DNA from: Burkholderia sp. lig30
Lineage (GTDB): Bacteria; Pseudomonadota; Gammaproteobacteria; Burkholderiales; Burkholderiaceae
Assembly (NCBI RefSeq): GCF_000687455.2
Contig: NZ_JGVW01000080.1
Span: 62,001-126,000, forward strand
DNA: 64,000 nt
Direction: 5' to 3'
The translations under genes and the position numbers were made by a program. Positions 39,523 to 49,164 of the stretch are shown piece after piece. Under the pieces are notes generated by a model. It did not search any database, was not told the DNA's origin, and saw only the letters and a list, made by a program, of their open reading frames with translations. Position 1 is the first letter of the stretch, and the number at the start of each line of letters is the position of its first letter.

Positions 39523-41100
39523 TCAGGTGCCGTACGTGATTGCCAGCAGCACCCGCGCGACGAGCGCGCCGACGCCCACGGCAATCCCGAACAGCAGCAA
39601 CGCCTGCAGCAGCCGGTTGGTGCGCTTCTGCTCGACCAGGATCTGCCGCATCAGGTCCTCGCTCGCGGCGCGCGGTGCGTTGTGGTGCGCCGCCAGCGTG
39701 TGATGGATCAGCCGCGGCAGCTGCGGCAAGGTCTTGCTCCATTGCGGCGCCTCGACCTTCAAGCGTTCGAACCAGCCGCGCAGGCCGATCTGCTCGGTCA
39801 TCCAGCGCTCCAGATACGGCTTCGCGGTCTTCCACAGATCGAGCTCGGGGTCGAGCGAGCGGCCGAGCCCCTCGACGTTCAGCATCGTCTTCTGCAGCAG
39901 CACGAGTTGCGGCTGGATTTCGACGTTGAAGCGGCGCGACGTCGAGAACAGCCGCATCAGCACCTGGCCGAGCGAGATGTCCTTCAGCGCACGGTCGAAA
40001 TACGGCTCGCACACCGCGCGGATCGCGCTTTCCAGCTCCTCGACGCGCGTGTCCGGCGGCACCCAGCCGGACTCCAGGTGCAGCGTCGCGACCCGGTGGT
40101 AATCGCGCTTGAAGAACGCGAGGAAGTTCTGCGCGAGATAGTTCTTGTCGAAATCGGACAGCGCGCCGACGATCCCGAAATCGAGCGCGATATAACGGCC
40201 GAAGGTATTCGGATCGAGGCTCACCTGGATGTTGCCGGGGTGCATGTCCGCGTGGAAGAAGCCGTCGCGGAACACCTGCGTGAAGAAGATCTCGACGCCT
40301 TCGCGCGCGAGCTTCTTGATGTCGACGCCGGCCGCGCGCAGCGTCTCGACCTGGCTGATCGGCACGCCGGACATGCGCTCCATCACGAGCACGTTCGGCG
40401 TCGAGTAGTCCCAGAACATCTCCGGCACGAGCAGCAGGTCGAGGCCCGCGAAGTTGCGGCGCAACTGGCTGCCGTTCGCGGCCTCGCGCATCAGGTCGAG
40501 CTCGTCGTGCAGGTACTTGTCGAATTCGCCGACCACCTCGCGCGGCTTCAGCCGCCGCCCGTCGGCCCACAGGCGCTCGGTCCAGATCGCGATGTCGCGC
40601 ATCAGCGCGAGGTCAGAGTCGATCACGGACAGCATGTTCGGGCGCAGCACCTTCACCGCGACCGCCTTGCCCGCATGCACGCCCTGCCTGAGCTTCGCGA
40701 AATGCACCTGCGCGATCGACGCGCTCGCGACCGGGTTGCGCTCGAACGCGTCGAACAGCTCGTCGACCGGCGCGCCGAGCGATTTCTCGATGATCGAGAT
40801 CGCGACCGACGAATCGAACGGCGGCACCTGGTCCTGCAGCTTCGCCAGCTCGTTCGCGAAATCGACCGTCAGCAGGTCGCGCCGCGTCGACAGCACCTGG
40901 CCGAACTTCACGAAGATCGGCCCCAGGCTCTCGAGCGCGCGGCGCAGGCGCACCGCCGGCGGATCGGAATAGCGACGGCCGATCGTCGTGATGCGCAACA
41001 GGAGCTTCAGCCGCCGGTCGGTAATGCGCGACAGCATGACCTCGTCGAGGCCGAAGCGGATGACCGTGTAGACAATCTTGATGAAACGGAAAATGCGCAT
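39523..41100 (-). CDS. ubiB: Ubiquinone biosynthesis protein kinase-like UbiB
   Basis: 525 residues. ABC1/ADCK atypical-kinase family, an ATPase needed for ubiquinone synthesis. Contains [12 protein letters not shown] (the KxGQ motif), A-S-I-A-Q-V-H and [11 protein letters not shown]. The last ~30 residues hold a hydrophobic segment near the C-terminus, as in UbiB. It follows ubiJ by 12 bases. Confidence 0.95.
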   Translation of the reverse strand: MRIFRFIKIVYTVIRFGLDEVMLSRITDRRLKLLLRITTIGRRYSDPPAVRLRRALESLGPIFVKFGQVLSTRRDLLTVDFANELAKLQDQVPPFDSSVAISIIEKSLGAPVDELFDAFERNPVASASIAQVHFAKLRQGVHAGKAVAVKVLRPNMLSVIDSDLALMRDIAIWTERLWADGRRLKPREVVGEFDKYLHDELDLMREAANGSQLRRNFAGLDLLLVPEMFWDYSTPNVLVMERMSGVPISQVETLRAAGVDIKKLAREGVEIFFTQVFRDGFFHADMHPGNIQVSLDPNTFGRYIALDFGIVGALSDFDKNYLAQNFLAFFKRDYHRVATLHLESGWVPPDTRVEELESAIRAVCEPYFDRALKDISLGQVLMRLFSTSRRFNVEIQPQLVLLQKTMLNVEGLGRSLDPELDLWKTAKPYLERWMTEQIGLRGWFERLKVEAPQWSKTLPQLPRLIHHTLAAHHNAPRAASEDLMRQILVEQKRTNRLLQALLLFGIAVGVGALVARVLLAITYGT

Positions 41101-41112
41101 GCCCTGCGGCCC

Positions 41113-41739
41113 TCAATGCGCGCTGCGCGGGCTGCCGCCCGCACGCGCGCCGATACTGTGTTCGAGTCGTTCGATCCGCTTTTCGACGCGCGCCAGCGCA
41201 TCGCGCGCGCGCACCAGTTCGGTGTCGAAATCGGCGAGCGACGCACGCCGGACGACCTGGGGATTCTCGTCGAGCCAATACTCGGCAAGCGAATCGAGCA
41301 CGTTGCGTCCGGTCCGGCGCGCGCGTTCGCCCGCATCGCGCGCGAACGTCGCGATCCGGTGCGCGGCCGCATCGCCGATCAGCTTCGCGAGATCCTCTTC
41401 CGGCTCCCAGCGCAGATGTTCGGCGAGCTTCGCGATCTGCGTCGCGAACTCCGCGTCGCCGTCGATCTTCACGTGCTTCATCACCGCCGCCTGCCCGCCT
41501 TGCAGGAACGCCGCCACGGTATCGCCCGCAAGTGCGATCGACACGTCGAAACGGCCTGCGTCGCCGGCTTCGACCGCGGCGAGATAGCCGTCGGGCTGCA
41601 CGAGCAGCATCAGCGACACGGGCGGAACGTCGAGCCGGGCAGTCTTGCCCGCGTAGGGAATCAGGCGATCGCGCGCCCAGGATTCGCGCGCGAGCAGGTG
41701 ATTGACAGCAGCAGCAAAAGGCTTGGCGGCAAAGGTCAT
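41113..41739 (-). CDS. ubiJ: Ubiquinone biosynthesis accessory factor UbiJ
   Basis: 208 residues. SCP2-like sterol-carrier domain at the N-terminus (about 10-120). The charged C-terminus (about 165-195) can form a coiled coil. UbiJ binds lipid intermediates and, with UbiK, organises the soluble Ubi complex. Position immediately before ubiB and near ubiE is the usual ubiE-ubiJ-ubiB arrangement, here split by the Tim44-like gene and a terminator. Confidence 0.9.
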   Translation of the reverse strand: MTFAAKPFAAAVNHLLARESWARDRLIPYAGKTARLDVPPVSLMLLVQPDGYLAAVEAGDAGRFDVSIALAGDTVAAFLQGGQAAVMKHVKIDGDAEFATQIAKLAEHLRWEPEEDLAKLIGDAAAHRIATFARDAGERARRTGRNVLDSLAEYWLDENPQVVRRASLADFDTELVRARDALARVEKRIERLEHSIGARAGGSPRSAH

Positions 41740-41752
41740 CGGGTTAGGAAAG

Positions 41753-41787
41753 AAAAACCCGCGCAGACAGGACGCCCGCGCGGGTTT
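41753..41787 (-). terminator. Intrinsic terminator after the Tim44-like gene
   Basis: Perfect 10-base stem AAACCCGCGC (41755-41764) / GCGCGGGTTT (41778-41787) with a 13-base loop. The A run at 41753-41757 gives a U run on the minus transcript. It separates the ubiE-Tim44 transcript from ubiJ-ubiB. Confidence 0.85.
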
Positions 41788-41858
41788 CTATTGTAACGTC
41801 GGATCAGCCGAGCCCTCTGTCCGAGTGCAAGCCTCGGCGGCAGGCCGGGCCGATTCCG

Positions 41859-42869
41859 TCAATGCGTGCCGAGCTGCTGGATGCCGGCCAGCAGCCAGCC
41901 CTGCCCACCCGACTTCGACAGATTCCAGACTTCCTCGAACGGCGCGGCCGGCGCGCCCGCCGATTCGCGGATCAGGCCGTGGAAGCGCACGCTCGCCGAC
42001 TGCCCGATGCCGCGATCATCGACCTCCAGCAGCTCTGCGTCGAGCTGCACGACATCGGTCTGGTTCTTCTCGTTGCCGCGCCCGTCGAGGTCGATCTTGA
42101 TCTCGGCGAACATTTCCGGCGTGGTGAATTCACGGATGTCAGCCATGTTGCCCTGATCCCACGCGGCCTGCAGGCGCACGAAATACACCTTCGCGCTGCG
42201 CAGGAACGCCTCGGTGTCGAAACCCGCCGGCACCTGGACCGCTGCTGCGGCGGGCGCCGCAGCCGGCGCGCCGCCGCCGAACACCTGCTGCGCCTCGCTC
42301 GCATAGCCGCTGCCCGAACCCGACTGGAACGACGTGCCTTGCTGCGAGTAACCGCCCGGGCCGCCGGCCGACGACGCCGTGCCGCCCGCCGCGTACGCCG
42401 GCTCGTTCGAACGGCGGCGGTTCATGATCTTGCGGATCACCCAGATGCCGACCATCGCGAGCAGCGCGATCACGATGACGTTCGCCATCATGCTCGCGAA
42501 CGCGCCGCCGAGGCCGAAGTGCGACAGCAGCGCCGCGATGCCGAGCCCCGCCGCGAGGCCGGCGATCGGCCCGAGCCAGCGCGAGCGGTTCGGCTGCGCG
42601 GCGGGTGCCGCCGCGCCCGGCTGCGCGCGCTGCGCCTGCGACGGCGCGGCCTGCTGCATCGGCTGCTGCGCCGGCGGCGTGGCCTGCCGCTGGGTAATCG
42701 ACTGCGACTGGCGGCCGACGCTGCGCCCGCCGCCCATCCGCTTGGCCTCTGCATCGAGCGACGCGAACGTGCCGGCCGTCAGCAGGCCGACCATCAGCAG
42801 CGTGCCGACCCGTCGCGCCCACGGCTTCGACGGCTCTTTACGGTTGAACAACGAACGAGATTCGGACAT
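41859..42869 (-). CDS. Tim44-like domain membrane protein
   Basis: 336 residues from ATG 42869, with GGAG ten bases or so upstream on the minus strand. One hydrophobic segment near 22-40, a Gln/Pro/Ala-rich linker (about 45-95), two more hydrophobic segments (about 95-145), a Gly/Ser-rich linker, then a C-terminal Tim44-like domain (about 210-336). Mitochondrial Tim44 tethers an import motor to the membrane; the bacterial relatives have no settled function. Flanked by ubiE and ubiJ-ubiB, so a link to ubiquinone or the respiratory membrane is possible but inferred. Confidence 0.85.
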   Translation of the reverse strand: MSESRSLFNRKEPSKPWARRVGTLLMVGLLTAGTFASLDAEAKRMGGGRSVGRQSQSITQRQATPPAQQPMQQAAPSQAQRAQPGAAAPAAQPNRSRWLGPIAGLAAGLGIAALLSHFGLGGAFASMMANVIVIALLAMVGIWVIRKIMNRRRSNEPAYAAGGTASSAGGPGGYSQQGTSFQSGSGSGYASEAQQVFGGGAPAAAPAAAAVQVPAGFDTEAFLRSAKVYFVRLQAAWDQGNMADIREFTTPEMFAEIKIDLDGRGNEKNQTDVVQLDAELLEVDDRGIGQSASVRFHGLIRESAGAPAAPFEEVWNLSKSGGQGWLLAGIQQLGTH

Positions 42870-42910
42870 CGGCTTCTCCAGATGTAAGACAAATGTATGG
42901 ACAGAACCCC

Positions 42911-43642
42911 TCAGTACTTGGTTCCAAGGTGTAAAGCTACCACGCCACCTGACAAATTGTAATATTTGACGGCATCGAGGCCCGCTTGTTCCATCATCGT
43001 CTTCAGCGTGTCCTGATCGGGGTGCATGCGGATAGATTCGGCAAGATACTTGTAACTGTCGGCATCTTTCGCGAACTTGTCTCCAAGCCACGGTAATACT
43101 TTGAAAGAATACAGGTCGTAGGCTTTTTTCAGCGGCTCCCAGACTTTCGAGAATTCAAGCACCATCACGCGGCCGCCCGGCTTCGCGACGCGGCGCATCT
43201 CGGCGAGCGCGGCGTCCTTGTGCGTCATGTTGCGCAGCCCGAACGCGACGGTGACGATATCGAAGTAGTTGTCCGGAAACGGAATCTTCTCGGCATCGCA
43301 CAACAGCGACGGGGTCACGATGCCCTTGTCGAGCAGGCGGTCGCGGCCGACGCGCAGCATCGACTCGTTGATGTCGGTGTGCCAGACCTCGCCCGTCGGC
43401 CCGGCGGCCTTCGCGAACGCCTTCGTCAGGTCGCCGGTGCCGGCCGCGATGTCGAGCACCTTGAAGCCGGGGCGCACGTTCGCCTGCGCGATCGTGAATG
43501 CCTTCCATGCGCGGTGCATGCCCGCCGACATCAGGTCGTTCATCAAATCGTAGTTGCTTGCGACCGAATGGAACACGCCCGCCACTTTCTTCGCTTTTTC
43601 GGTTTCCTCGATGCTCTCGAAGCCGAAGTGGGTTTTGCTCAT
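42911..43642 (-). CDS. ubiE: Ubiquinone/menaquinone C-methyltransferase UbiE
   Basis: 243 residues. SAM-dependent C-methylation of the quinone ring. [16 protein letters not shown] near the start, [16 protein letters not shown], the SAM motif [12 protein letters not shown] and F-G-L-R-N-M-T are hallmarks. Lies 41 bases before the Tim44-like gene and 52 bases after DUF971. Confidence 0.97.
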   Translation of the reverse strand: MSKTHFGFESIEETEKAKKVAGVFHSVASNYDLMNDLMSAGMHRAWKAFTIAQANVRPGFKVLDIAAGTGDLTKAFAKAAGPTGEVWHTDINESMLRVGRDRLLDKGIVTPSLLCDAEKIPFPDNYFDIVTVAFGLRNMTHKDAALAEMRRVAKPGGRVMVLEFSKVWEPLKKAYDLYSFKVLPWLGDKFAKDADSYKYLAESIRMHPDQDTLKTMMEQAGLDAVKYYNLSGGVVALHLGTKY

Positions 43643-43694
43643 CGCGTTGATCCTCAGTAAATGGCAAGACGGCGCCGCAAACCGGCGCCGTCGT

Positions 43695-44108
43695 TCAGTG
43701 GCAGTGGCCGTGCGGCGTGCCCGCCGCCGGCATCGGGGCGTCGCGATCGACGCCCGCCGCCTTCAGTTTGTCGAAATAGTCGCGCCAGAGCGCATCCTGG
43801 CGGGTCGCCAGGTCGTACAGCAGATCCCAGGAATAGATGCCGGTCGAGTGACCGTCGGAGAAGGTCGGCTGCAGTGCGTAGTTGCCGACGCCCTCGAGCG
43901 CCGTGATCGTCACGTCGCGCTTGCCGGTCTGCAGCGTTTCCTGCCCCGGCCCGTGTCCGCGCACCTCCGCGGACGGCGAATAGACCCGCATCAGCTCGAA
44001 CGGAATCCGGTAGTTCTCGCCGTTCGGGTACTGCAATTCGAGCACGCGCGACACCGCGTGCACGACGACGCCTGACGGAATCGGCGTCGTGGAAGTCAAA
44101 CCGCTCAT
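43695..44108 (-). CDS. DUF971 (gamma-butyrobetaine-hydroxylase-like N-terminal domain) protein
   Basis: 137 residues from ATG 44108; its start overlaps the HIT gene stop by four bases (ATGA). Single DUF971 domain: [19 protein letters not shown] and [19 protein letters not shown] His-rich tail ends the protein (G-H-C-H). The domain occurs alone and in Fe-S cluster-related proteins; function unknown. Translationally coupled to the HIT gene, upstream of ubiE. Confidence 0.88.
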   Translation of the reverse strand: MSGLTSTTPIPSGVVVHAVSRVLELQYPNGENYRIPFELMRVYSPSAEVRGHGPGQETLQTGKRDVTITALEGVGNYALQPTFSDGHSTGIYSWDLLYDLATRQDALWRDYFDKLKAAGVDRDAPMPAAGTPHGHCH

Positions 44109-44548
44109 GCCTGCCTCGGATCGGACAATCGTTGAATCTCTTCGCGCACCGCATTGTGCAGCAACGTGGCTTGCGCGGCCCGCGCGCGCAGCAGCGCGTC
44201 GGACACGCTGCGCTGGCGCGGCGCCCAGACGGGTTGCGGGAAATGCGCGTCGTTCGAGAAGCGGGGGATCACGTGCCAGTGCATGTGCGGCACCATGTTG
44301 CCGAGGCTGGCGAGATTCACCTTGGTCGGCTGCATCACGCGCCGCACCGCGCGCTCGACCGCGACCACCACGTTCATCAGGTGGCTGCGGTCGGCGTCCG
44401 AGAGATCCGAGCACTCCGCGACGTGGTCGTGCCAGATCACCCGGCAAAAGCCCGGATAGTCCGATTCGCCCGTCGCGAGGACGACGCGCAGCGCGTCGTC
44501 CCGCCAGAGCACCTCGCCACCCTCTTCACGACAAAACACGCATTCCAT
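44105..44548 (-). CDS. HIT-family nucleotide-binding hydrolase
   Basis: 147 residues from ATG 44548, preceded by AAGGAG. Histidine-triad motif H-M-H-W-H-V-I-P. C-V-F-C at the start may bind a metal, as in several HIT proteins. These proteins hydrolyse dinucleoside polyphosphates or nucleotide phosphoramidates; the substrate here is unknown. It begins 29 bases after the large oxidoreductase gene and is coupled to DUF971. Confidence 0.9.
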   Translation of the reverse strand: MECVFCREEGGEVLWRDDALRVVLATGESDYPGFCRVIWHDHVAECSDLSDADRSHLMNVVVAVERAVRRVMQPTKVNLASLGNMVPHMHWHVIPRFSNDAHFPQPVWAPRQRSVSDALLRARAAQATLLHNAVREEIQRLSDPRQA

Positions 44549-44577
44549 CGTCGCTCCTTGTGCAGGCACCACCCGTA

Positions 44578-47500
44578 TCAAACCAGCACGCGCTCGATGC
44601 CGCCGTCGTTCGCGTGTGCGACGTAATCGGCCATCCAGTTCTCGCCGAGCACCTGGCGCGCGATCTCGACGACGACGTAGTCGGCTTCGATGTTCGCGTC
44701 CTCGTTGTAGCGCGACAGGCCCTGCAGGCACGACGGGCAGCTCGTCAGGATCTTCACGTCCGCGCCGCCCGTCGCCGGCGCATCGCCCGCGACGACCGGA
44801 ATGGCGCGCAGCTTCGCCGCGCCCTTGCGGATTTCCTCTTCCTTGCGGAAGCGCACCTGCGTCGAGATGTCCGGCCGCGTGACCGCGAGCGTGCCCGACT
44901 CGCCGCAGCAGCGCTCGCTCTTCTCGATCTTGTAGCCGTCCTTCTCGGAACCCATCAGCTCGTTGACCAGCTTGACCGGGTCCATCGTCTTGATCGGCGT
45001 GTGGCACGGGTCGTGGTACATGTAGCGCGTGCCCTTCACGCCATCGAGCTTCATGCCCTTTTCGAGCAGGAACTCGTGGATGTCGATGATCCGGCAGCCC
45101 GGGAAGATCTTGTCGAATTCATACCCCGCGAGCTGGTCGTAGCAGGTGCCGCACGATACCACCACCGTCTTGATGTCGAGGTAGTTCAGCGTGTTCGCGA
45201 CCCGGTGGAACAGCACGCGGTTGTCGGTGACGATCTGCTCGGCCTTGTCGTACTGGCCCGCGCCGCGCTGCGGATAGCCGCAGCACAGGTAGCCCGGCGG
45301 CAGCACGGTCTGCACGCCCGCTTCCCACAGCATCGCCTGCGTCGCCAGGCCGACCTGCGAGAACAGGCGCTCGGAGCCGCAGCCCGGGAAGTAGAACACC
45401 GCCTCCGAATCGACGCTCGTCGTCTTCGGGTTGCGGATGATCGGCACGATCTTGTTGTCCTCGATGTCGAGCAGCGCGCGCGCCGTCTTCTTCGGCAGGT
45501 TGCCCGGCATCTTCTTGTTGACGAAGTGGATCACCTGCTCGACGACGGGCGGCTTGCCGGTCGTCGCGGGCGGATGCTGCGTCTGCTTCGTCGTGACCTT
45601 CTTCAACACGTCGTTCGCGAAGCGCTGCGCCTTGTAGCCGAAGCCCATCATCACGCTGCGCGCGGCGTTGATCGTCTGCGGATTCGTCGCGTTCAGGAAG
45701 AACATGCCCGCCGCGCTGCCGGGATTGAACTTCTTCTTGCCCATCTTGCGCAACAGGTTGCGCATGTTCATCGTCACGTCGCCGAAGTCGATCTTCACCG
45801 GGCACGGCGTCGCGCACTTGTGGCACACCGTGCAGTGGTCGGCCACGTCGTTGAACTCGTCCCAGTGCTTGATCGACACGCCGCGGCGGGTCTGCTCCTC
45901 GTACAGGAACGCCTCGACGAGCAGCGACGTCGCGAGGATCTTGTTGCGCGGGCTGTACAGCAGGTTCGCGCGCGGCACGTGGGTCGCGCACACCGGCTTG
46001 CACTTGCCGCAGCGCAGGCAGTCCTTCACCGAATCGGCGATCGCGCCGATGTCGGACTGCTGCATGATCAGCGATTCGTAGCCCATCAGGCCGAAGCTCG
46101 GCGTATACGCGTTGCGCAGGTCCGCGCCGTCGAGCAGCTTGCCCTTGTTGAAGCGGCCCTGCGGGTCGATGCGCTGCTTGTATGCGCGGAATTCGGCGAT
46201 CTCGTCGTCGGTCAGGAACTCGAGCTTCGTGATGCCGATGCCGTGCTCGCCGGAAATCACGCCGTCGAGCGAGCGCGCGAGCGTCATGATGCGCGCGACC
46301 GCCGCGTGGGCGTCCTGCAGCATCTCGTAGTTGTCGGAGTTGACCGGCAGGTTCGTATGGACGTTGCCGTCGCCCGCGTGCATGTGCAGCGCGACGAACA
46401 CGCGGCCGCGCAGCACCTGCTTGTGGATCGCCTGCGCCTCGTCGAGGATCGGCTTGAACGCGCCGCCGTTGAAGATCGCGCGCAGCTCGGCGCGGATCTC
46501 CTGCTTCCACGAGATCCGCACCGTGCGGTCCTGCGCGACGTGGAACACGTTCACGCCCGGCTGCGCGTCGACGCGGTCCGCGAACTTCTCGGCCAGCGCC
46601 TCGTAGCCAAGCTGCACGAGGTAGTGCTGCGCCTCGCGCAACGGCATGTCGAGCCGGTCGCGCACGAATTCCCAGCGCGCGCGCACGCGCTTGAGCAACT
46701 CCAGCGCCTGCTGGACGCGGTCCTCGAGCAGCTCCGCGCTCGGGATCTCGCTTGCGTCGTCGGTCTTGCCGAGCGGCAGGTTGCCGGTCCTGAAGAACGC
46801 CTCGAGCGCGTCGACGAGCTGCAGCTTGTTCTTCAGCGACAGCTCGATGTTGATCCGCTCGATGCCGTCGGTGTATTCGCCCATCCGGTTGAGCGGAATC
46901 ACGACGTCCTCGTTGATCTTGAACGCGTTCGTGTGCTTCGCGATCGCGGCCGTGCGGCTGCGGTCGAGCCAGAAGCGCTTGCGCGCCTCCGCGCTCACCG
47001 CGACGAAGCCCTCGCCGCTCTTGCCGTTCGCCATGCGCACGACTTCGGACGTCGCGGCGGCCACCGCATCGGCGTCGTCGCCGACGATGTCGCCGATCAG
47101 CACCATCTTCGGGAACGCGTTGCGCTTGCTCTTGGTCGCGTAGCCGACCGCGCGCAGGTAGCGCTCGTCGAGGTGCTCGAGGCCCGCGAGGATCGCGCCG
47201 CCCTTCTTCGACGTCTCGAACAGGTAATCCTTGATCTCGACGATGCTCGGGATCGCCTCGCGCGCCTGGCCGAAGAATTCGAGGCAGACGGTGCGCGTGT
47301 GCGCGGGCATCTTGTGCAGCACCCAGCGCGCCGACGTGATCAGCCCGTCGCAGCCTTCCTTCTGCACGCCCGGCAGGCCGGCGAGGAATTTGTCGGTGAC
47401 GTCCTTGCCGAGGCCTTCCTTGCGGAAACGGCGCCCTTCGATGTCGAGCGTCTCGCTGCGCAGCAGCTTCTCGCCGGGCGCGCTCGCGCCGTCGAACCAC

Positions 47501-48588
47501 TTCAGTTCGAAGCGGGCGACAGGAATGTCGTGGATCTTGCCCTGGTTGTGCTCCAGACGGGTGACTTCGAGCCAGTTGCCGTCCGGGTCGACCATCCGCC
47601 ACCAGGCCAGGTTGTCGAGCGCGGTGCCCCACAGCACGGCTTTCTTGCCGCCCGCGTTCATCGCGACGTTGCCACCGATGCACGACGCGTCGAGCGAGGT
47701 CGGATCGACCGCGAACACGTAGCCGGCCGCTTCGGCCGCCTCGGTCACGCGGCGCGTGACGACGCCCGCGCCGGAGAAGATCGTCGGCACCTTGTGCGCG
47801 ACGCCCGGCAGCTCGGTCAGCTCGACCGCGCCCAGTTGCTCGAGCTTCTCGGTGTTGATGACGGCCGAGAACGGCGTGAGCGGCACCGCGCCGCCCGTGT
47901 AGCCGGTGCCGCCCCCGCGCGGGATCACGGTCAGGCCCAGCTCGAAGCAGGCCTTCACGAGGCCGGCGATCTCGGCCTCGGTGTCCGGCGTCAGCACGAC
48001 GAACGGGTACTCGACCCGCCAGTCGGTCGCGTCGGTCACGTGCGACACGCGCGACAGCCCGTCGAAGCGGATGTTGTCCTTCTGCGTGCAGCGGCCGAGC
48101 GCCTTCGTCGCGCGGCGGCGCAATTCCGCCATCTGGTCGAATTCCTGCGCGAACGCGTCGACTGCGCGATGCGCGGCGTCCGCGAGCATCTGCACGCGGG
48201 CCGCGCGTTCGCGGGCGGCGTCGTCCTGATTCGCGGACAGGTCGGCGCGGCGGCGCTTCTCGATCTCGGTCAGGCGGTGATTCAGCGCCTCGATCAGCAG
48301 CACGCGGCGCTTCGGGTTGTCGAGCAGGTCGTCCTGCAGGTACGGGTTGCGGCGCACGACCCAGATGTCGCCCAGCACTTCGTACAGCATCCGGGCCGAG
48401 CGGCCGGTGCGACGCTCGGCGCGCAGCTCGTCGAGCACGGCCCAGGCTTCCTCGCCCAGCAGGCGGATCACGATCTCGCGATCAGAGAACGAGGTGTAGT
48501 TGTACGGAATCTCGCGCAGGCGGGGCGCGGGGTCGGCGGCGACAACAGCAGCCGCGCCGTGCGGATCGAAAACTTGTGGTGCGTTCAT
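44578..48588 (-). CDS. Large FAD/Fe-S oxidoreductase (DUF3683-FAD_binding_4-Fe-S-CCG)
   Basis: 1,336 residues from ATG 48588 (M-N-A-P-Q-V-F-D); upstream in-frame codons look spurious. Domains in order: DUF3683 ([13 protein letters not shown]), an FAD-binding domain of the D-lactate/glycolate dehydrogenase type ([11 protein letters not shown] near 220), an FAD-oxidase C-terminal region ending near 810 (G-E-H-G-I-G), two [4Fe-4S] motifs near 870 and 930 ([11 protein letters not shown] and [11 protein letters not shown]), then CCG domains (C-C-G-Y-P, C-C-G-E-S-G). It probably oxidises a 2-hydroxyacid and passes electrons to quinone. Substrate not identifiable. Confidence 0.88.
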   Translation of the reverse strand: MNAPQVFDPHGAAAVVAADPAPRLREIPYNYTSFSDREIVIRLLGEEAWAVLDELRAERRTGRSARMLYEVLGDIWVVRRNPYLQDDLLDNPKRRVLLIEALNHRLTEIEKRRRADLSANQDDAARERAARVQMLADAAHRAVDAFAQEFDQMAELRRRATKALGRCTQKDNIRFDGLSRVSHVTDATDWRVEYPFVVLTPDTEAEIAGLVKACFELGLTVIPRGGGTGYTGGAVPLTPFSAVINTEKLEQLGAVELTELPGVAHKVPTIFSGAGVVTRRVTEAAEAAGYVFAVDPTSLDASCIGGNVAMNAGGKKAVLWGTALDNLAWWRMVDPDGNWLEVTRLEHNQGKIHDIPVARFELKWFDGASAPGEKLLRSETLDIEGRRFRKEGLGKDVTDKFLAGLPGVQKEGCDGLITSARWVLHKMPAHTRTVCLEFFGQAREAIPSIVEIKDYLFETSKKGGAILAGLEHLDERYLRAVGYATKSKRNAFPKMVLIGDIVGDDADAVAAATSEVVRMANGKSGEGFVAVSAEARKRFWLDRSRTAAIAKHTNAFKINEDVVIPLNRMGEYTDGIERINIELSLKNKLQLVDALEAFFRTGNLPLGKTDDASEIPSAELLEDRVQQALELLKRVRARWEFVRDRLDMPLREAQHYLVQLGYEALAEKFADRVDAQPGVNVFHVAQDRTVRISWKQEIRAELRAIFNGGAFKPILDEAQAIHKQVLRGRVFVALHMHAGDGNVHTNLPVNSDNYEMLQDAHAAVARIMTLARSLDGVISGEHGIGITKLEFLTDDEIAEFRAYKQRIDPQGRFNKGKLLDGADLRNAYTPSFGLMGYESLIMQQSDIGAIADSVKDCLRCGKCKPVCATHVPRANLLYSPRNKILATSLLVEAFLYEEQTRRGVSIKHWDEFNDVADHCTVCHKCATPCPVKIDFGDVTMNMRNLLRKMGKKKFNPGSAAGMFFLNATNPQTINAARSVMMGFGYKAQRFANDVLKKVTTKQTQHPPATTGKPPVVEQVIHFVNKKMPGNLPKKTARALLDIEDNKIVPIIRNPKTTSVDSEAVFYFPGCGSERLFSQVGLATQAMLWEAGVQTVLPPGYLCCGYPQRGAGQYDKAEQIVTDNRVLFHRVANTLNYLDIKTVVVSCGTCYDQLAGYEFDKIFPGCRIIDIHEFLLEKGMKLDGVKGTRYMYHDPCHTPIKTMDPVKLVNELMGSEKDGYKIEKSERCCGESGTLAVTRPDISTQVRFRKEEEIRKGAAKLRAIPVVAGDAPATGGADVKILTSCPSCLQGLSRYNEDANIEADYVVVEIARQVLGENWMADYVAHANDGGIERVLV

Positions 48589-49164
48589 GTTCGGACGACT
48601 CGGAGGGCCGCTCGCCGCTAACAAGGGGCGGTCGGTCAAGCGCATGGGCGCAATCTTGGGGAAATCTGTTCTCTTACCAGGCGCGCGACTGCTTCGCATG
48701 GGGCCGCAGCAAGCGCTGAAGCGCTGCTCCGGATCGACGCGCCCTGGCGGCGCTCGGAGCCATCAGCACGATCGCGCACAGCGCGCGTGCCGCTCCGCCG
48801 CTGGACTGGCGGCGCGCGGCGACGGCTTCAAATGGACGATCCGAGGGTGCCTTTGCATCTTCCGATCCTTGATTCAAAACGGAATTCTAACCCATGATCG
48901 GGCATCGCGTGGGGCGTAGAATCGGCCGCACGGGGCCGCCCGGCACCCCGCCGCGCCGCGCCGGGCAAGGTTTTCGCCGCCCGCTGGCCGTCCGGACGGT
49001 CGGTAACCAGCCGGTTAAGCGCGAAAAATCGGGGGCCGGAGTGTTTTTGCGCAGCCGCAACGCGGGGGCGACGCGCGCGCGAATGCCGGGAAATCGGCTG
49101 CGAGGCGGGCCCAGGCGCTATCATTGATCTTTTACGTCTGCATCCGCACTGCACGCGAGCGTCC
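48589..49164. other. 576-base divergent intergenic region with candidate promoters
   Basis: Between the oxidoreductase (-) and ilvA (+). On the minus strand TAGAAT at 48884-48889 would give a leader of about 290 bases. On + a second TAGAAT lies at 48917-48922, and TATCAT at 49119-49124 is a better placed -10 for ilvA, 40 bases before its ATG. No -35 elements are convincing. Short open frames in it are Arg/Gly/Pro-rich and look like GC artefacts. Confidence 0.5.
49119..49124 (+). promoter_or_regulatory. Probable -10 element for ilvA-queF
   Basis: TATCAT in GGCGCTATCATTGATC, 40 bases before the ilvA ATG. An AT-rich break in very GC-rich sequence. No clear -35 and no leader-peptide attenuator seen. 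Confidence 0.4.

Noticed and set aside
43668-43690. Terminator between DUF971 and ubiE
   Set aside because: An 8-base stem ACGGCGCC/GGCGCCGT is present but has no U tract on the minus strand, so it is not counted as a terminator.
44089-48621. A 1,510-codon open frame on + opposite the FAD/Fe-S oxidoreductase
   Set aside because: The translation is Arg/Ala/His/Leu-rich with no family motif, whereas the minus strand shows clear FAD and Fe-S motifs. It is a by-product of G/C third positions.
48674-48877. A 67-codon minus-strand frame upstream of the oxidoreductase
   Set aside because: TTG start, no ribosome site, Ala/Arg-rich, no family match; its position only coincides with the candidate leader.
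48894-49127. A 77-codon + strand frame before ilvA
   Set aside because: Arg/Gly/Pro-rich translation, no ribosome site, ends before ilvA without overlap; looks like GC-rich noise.
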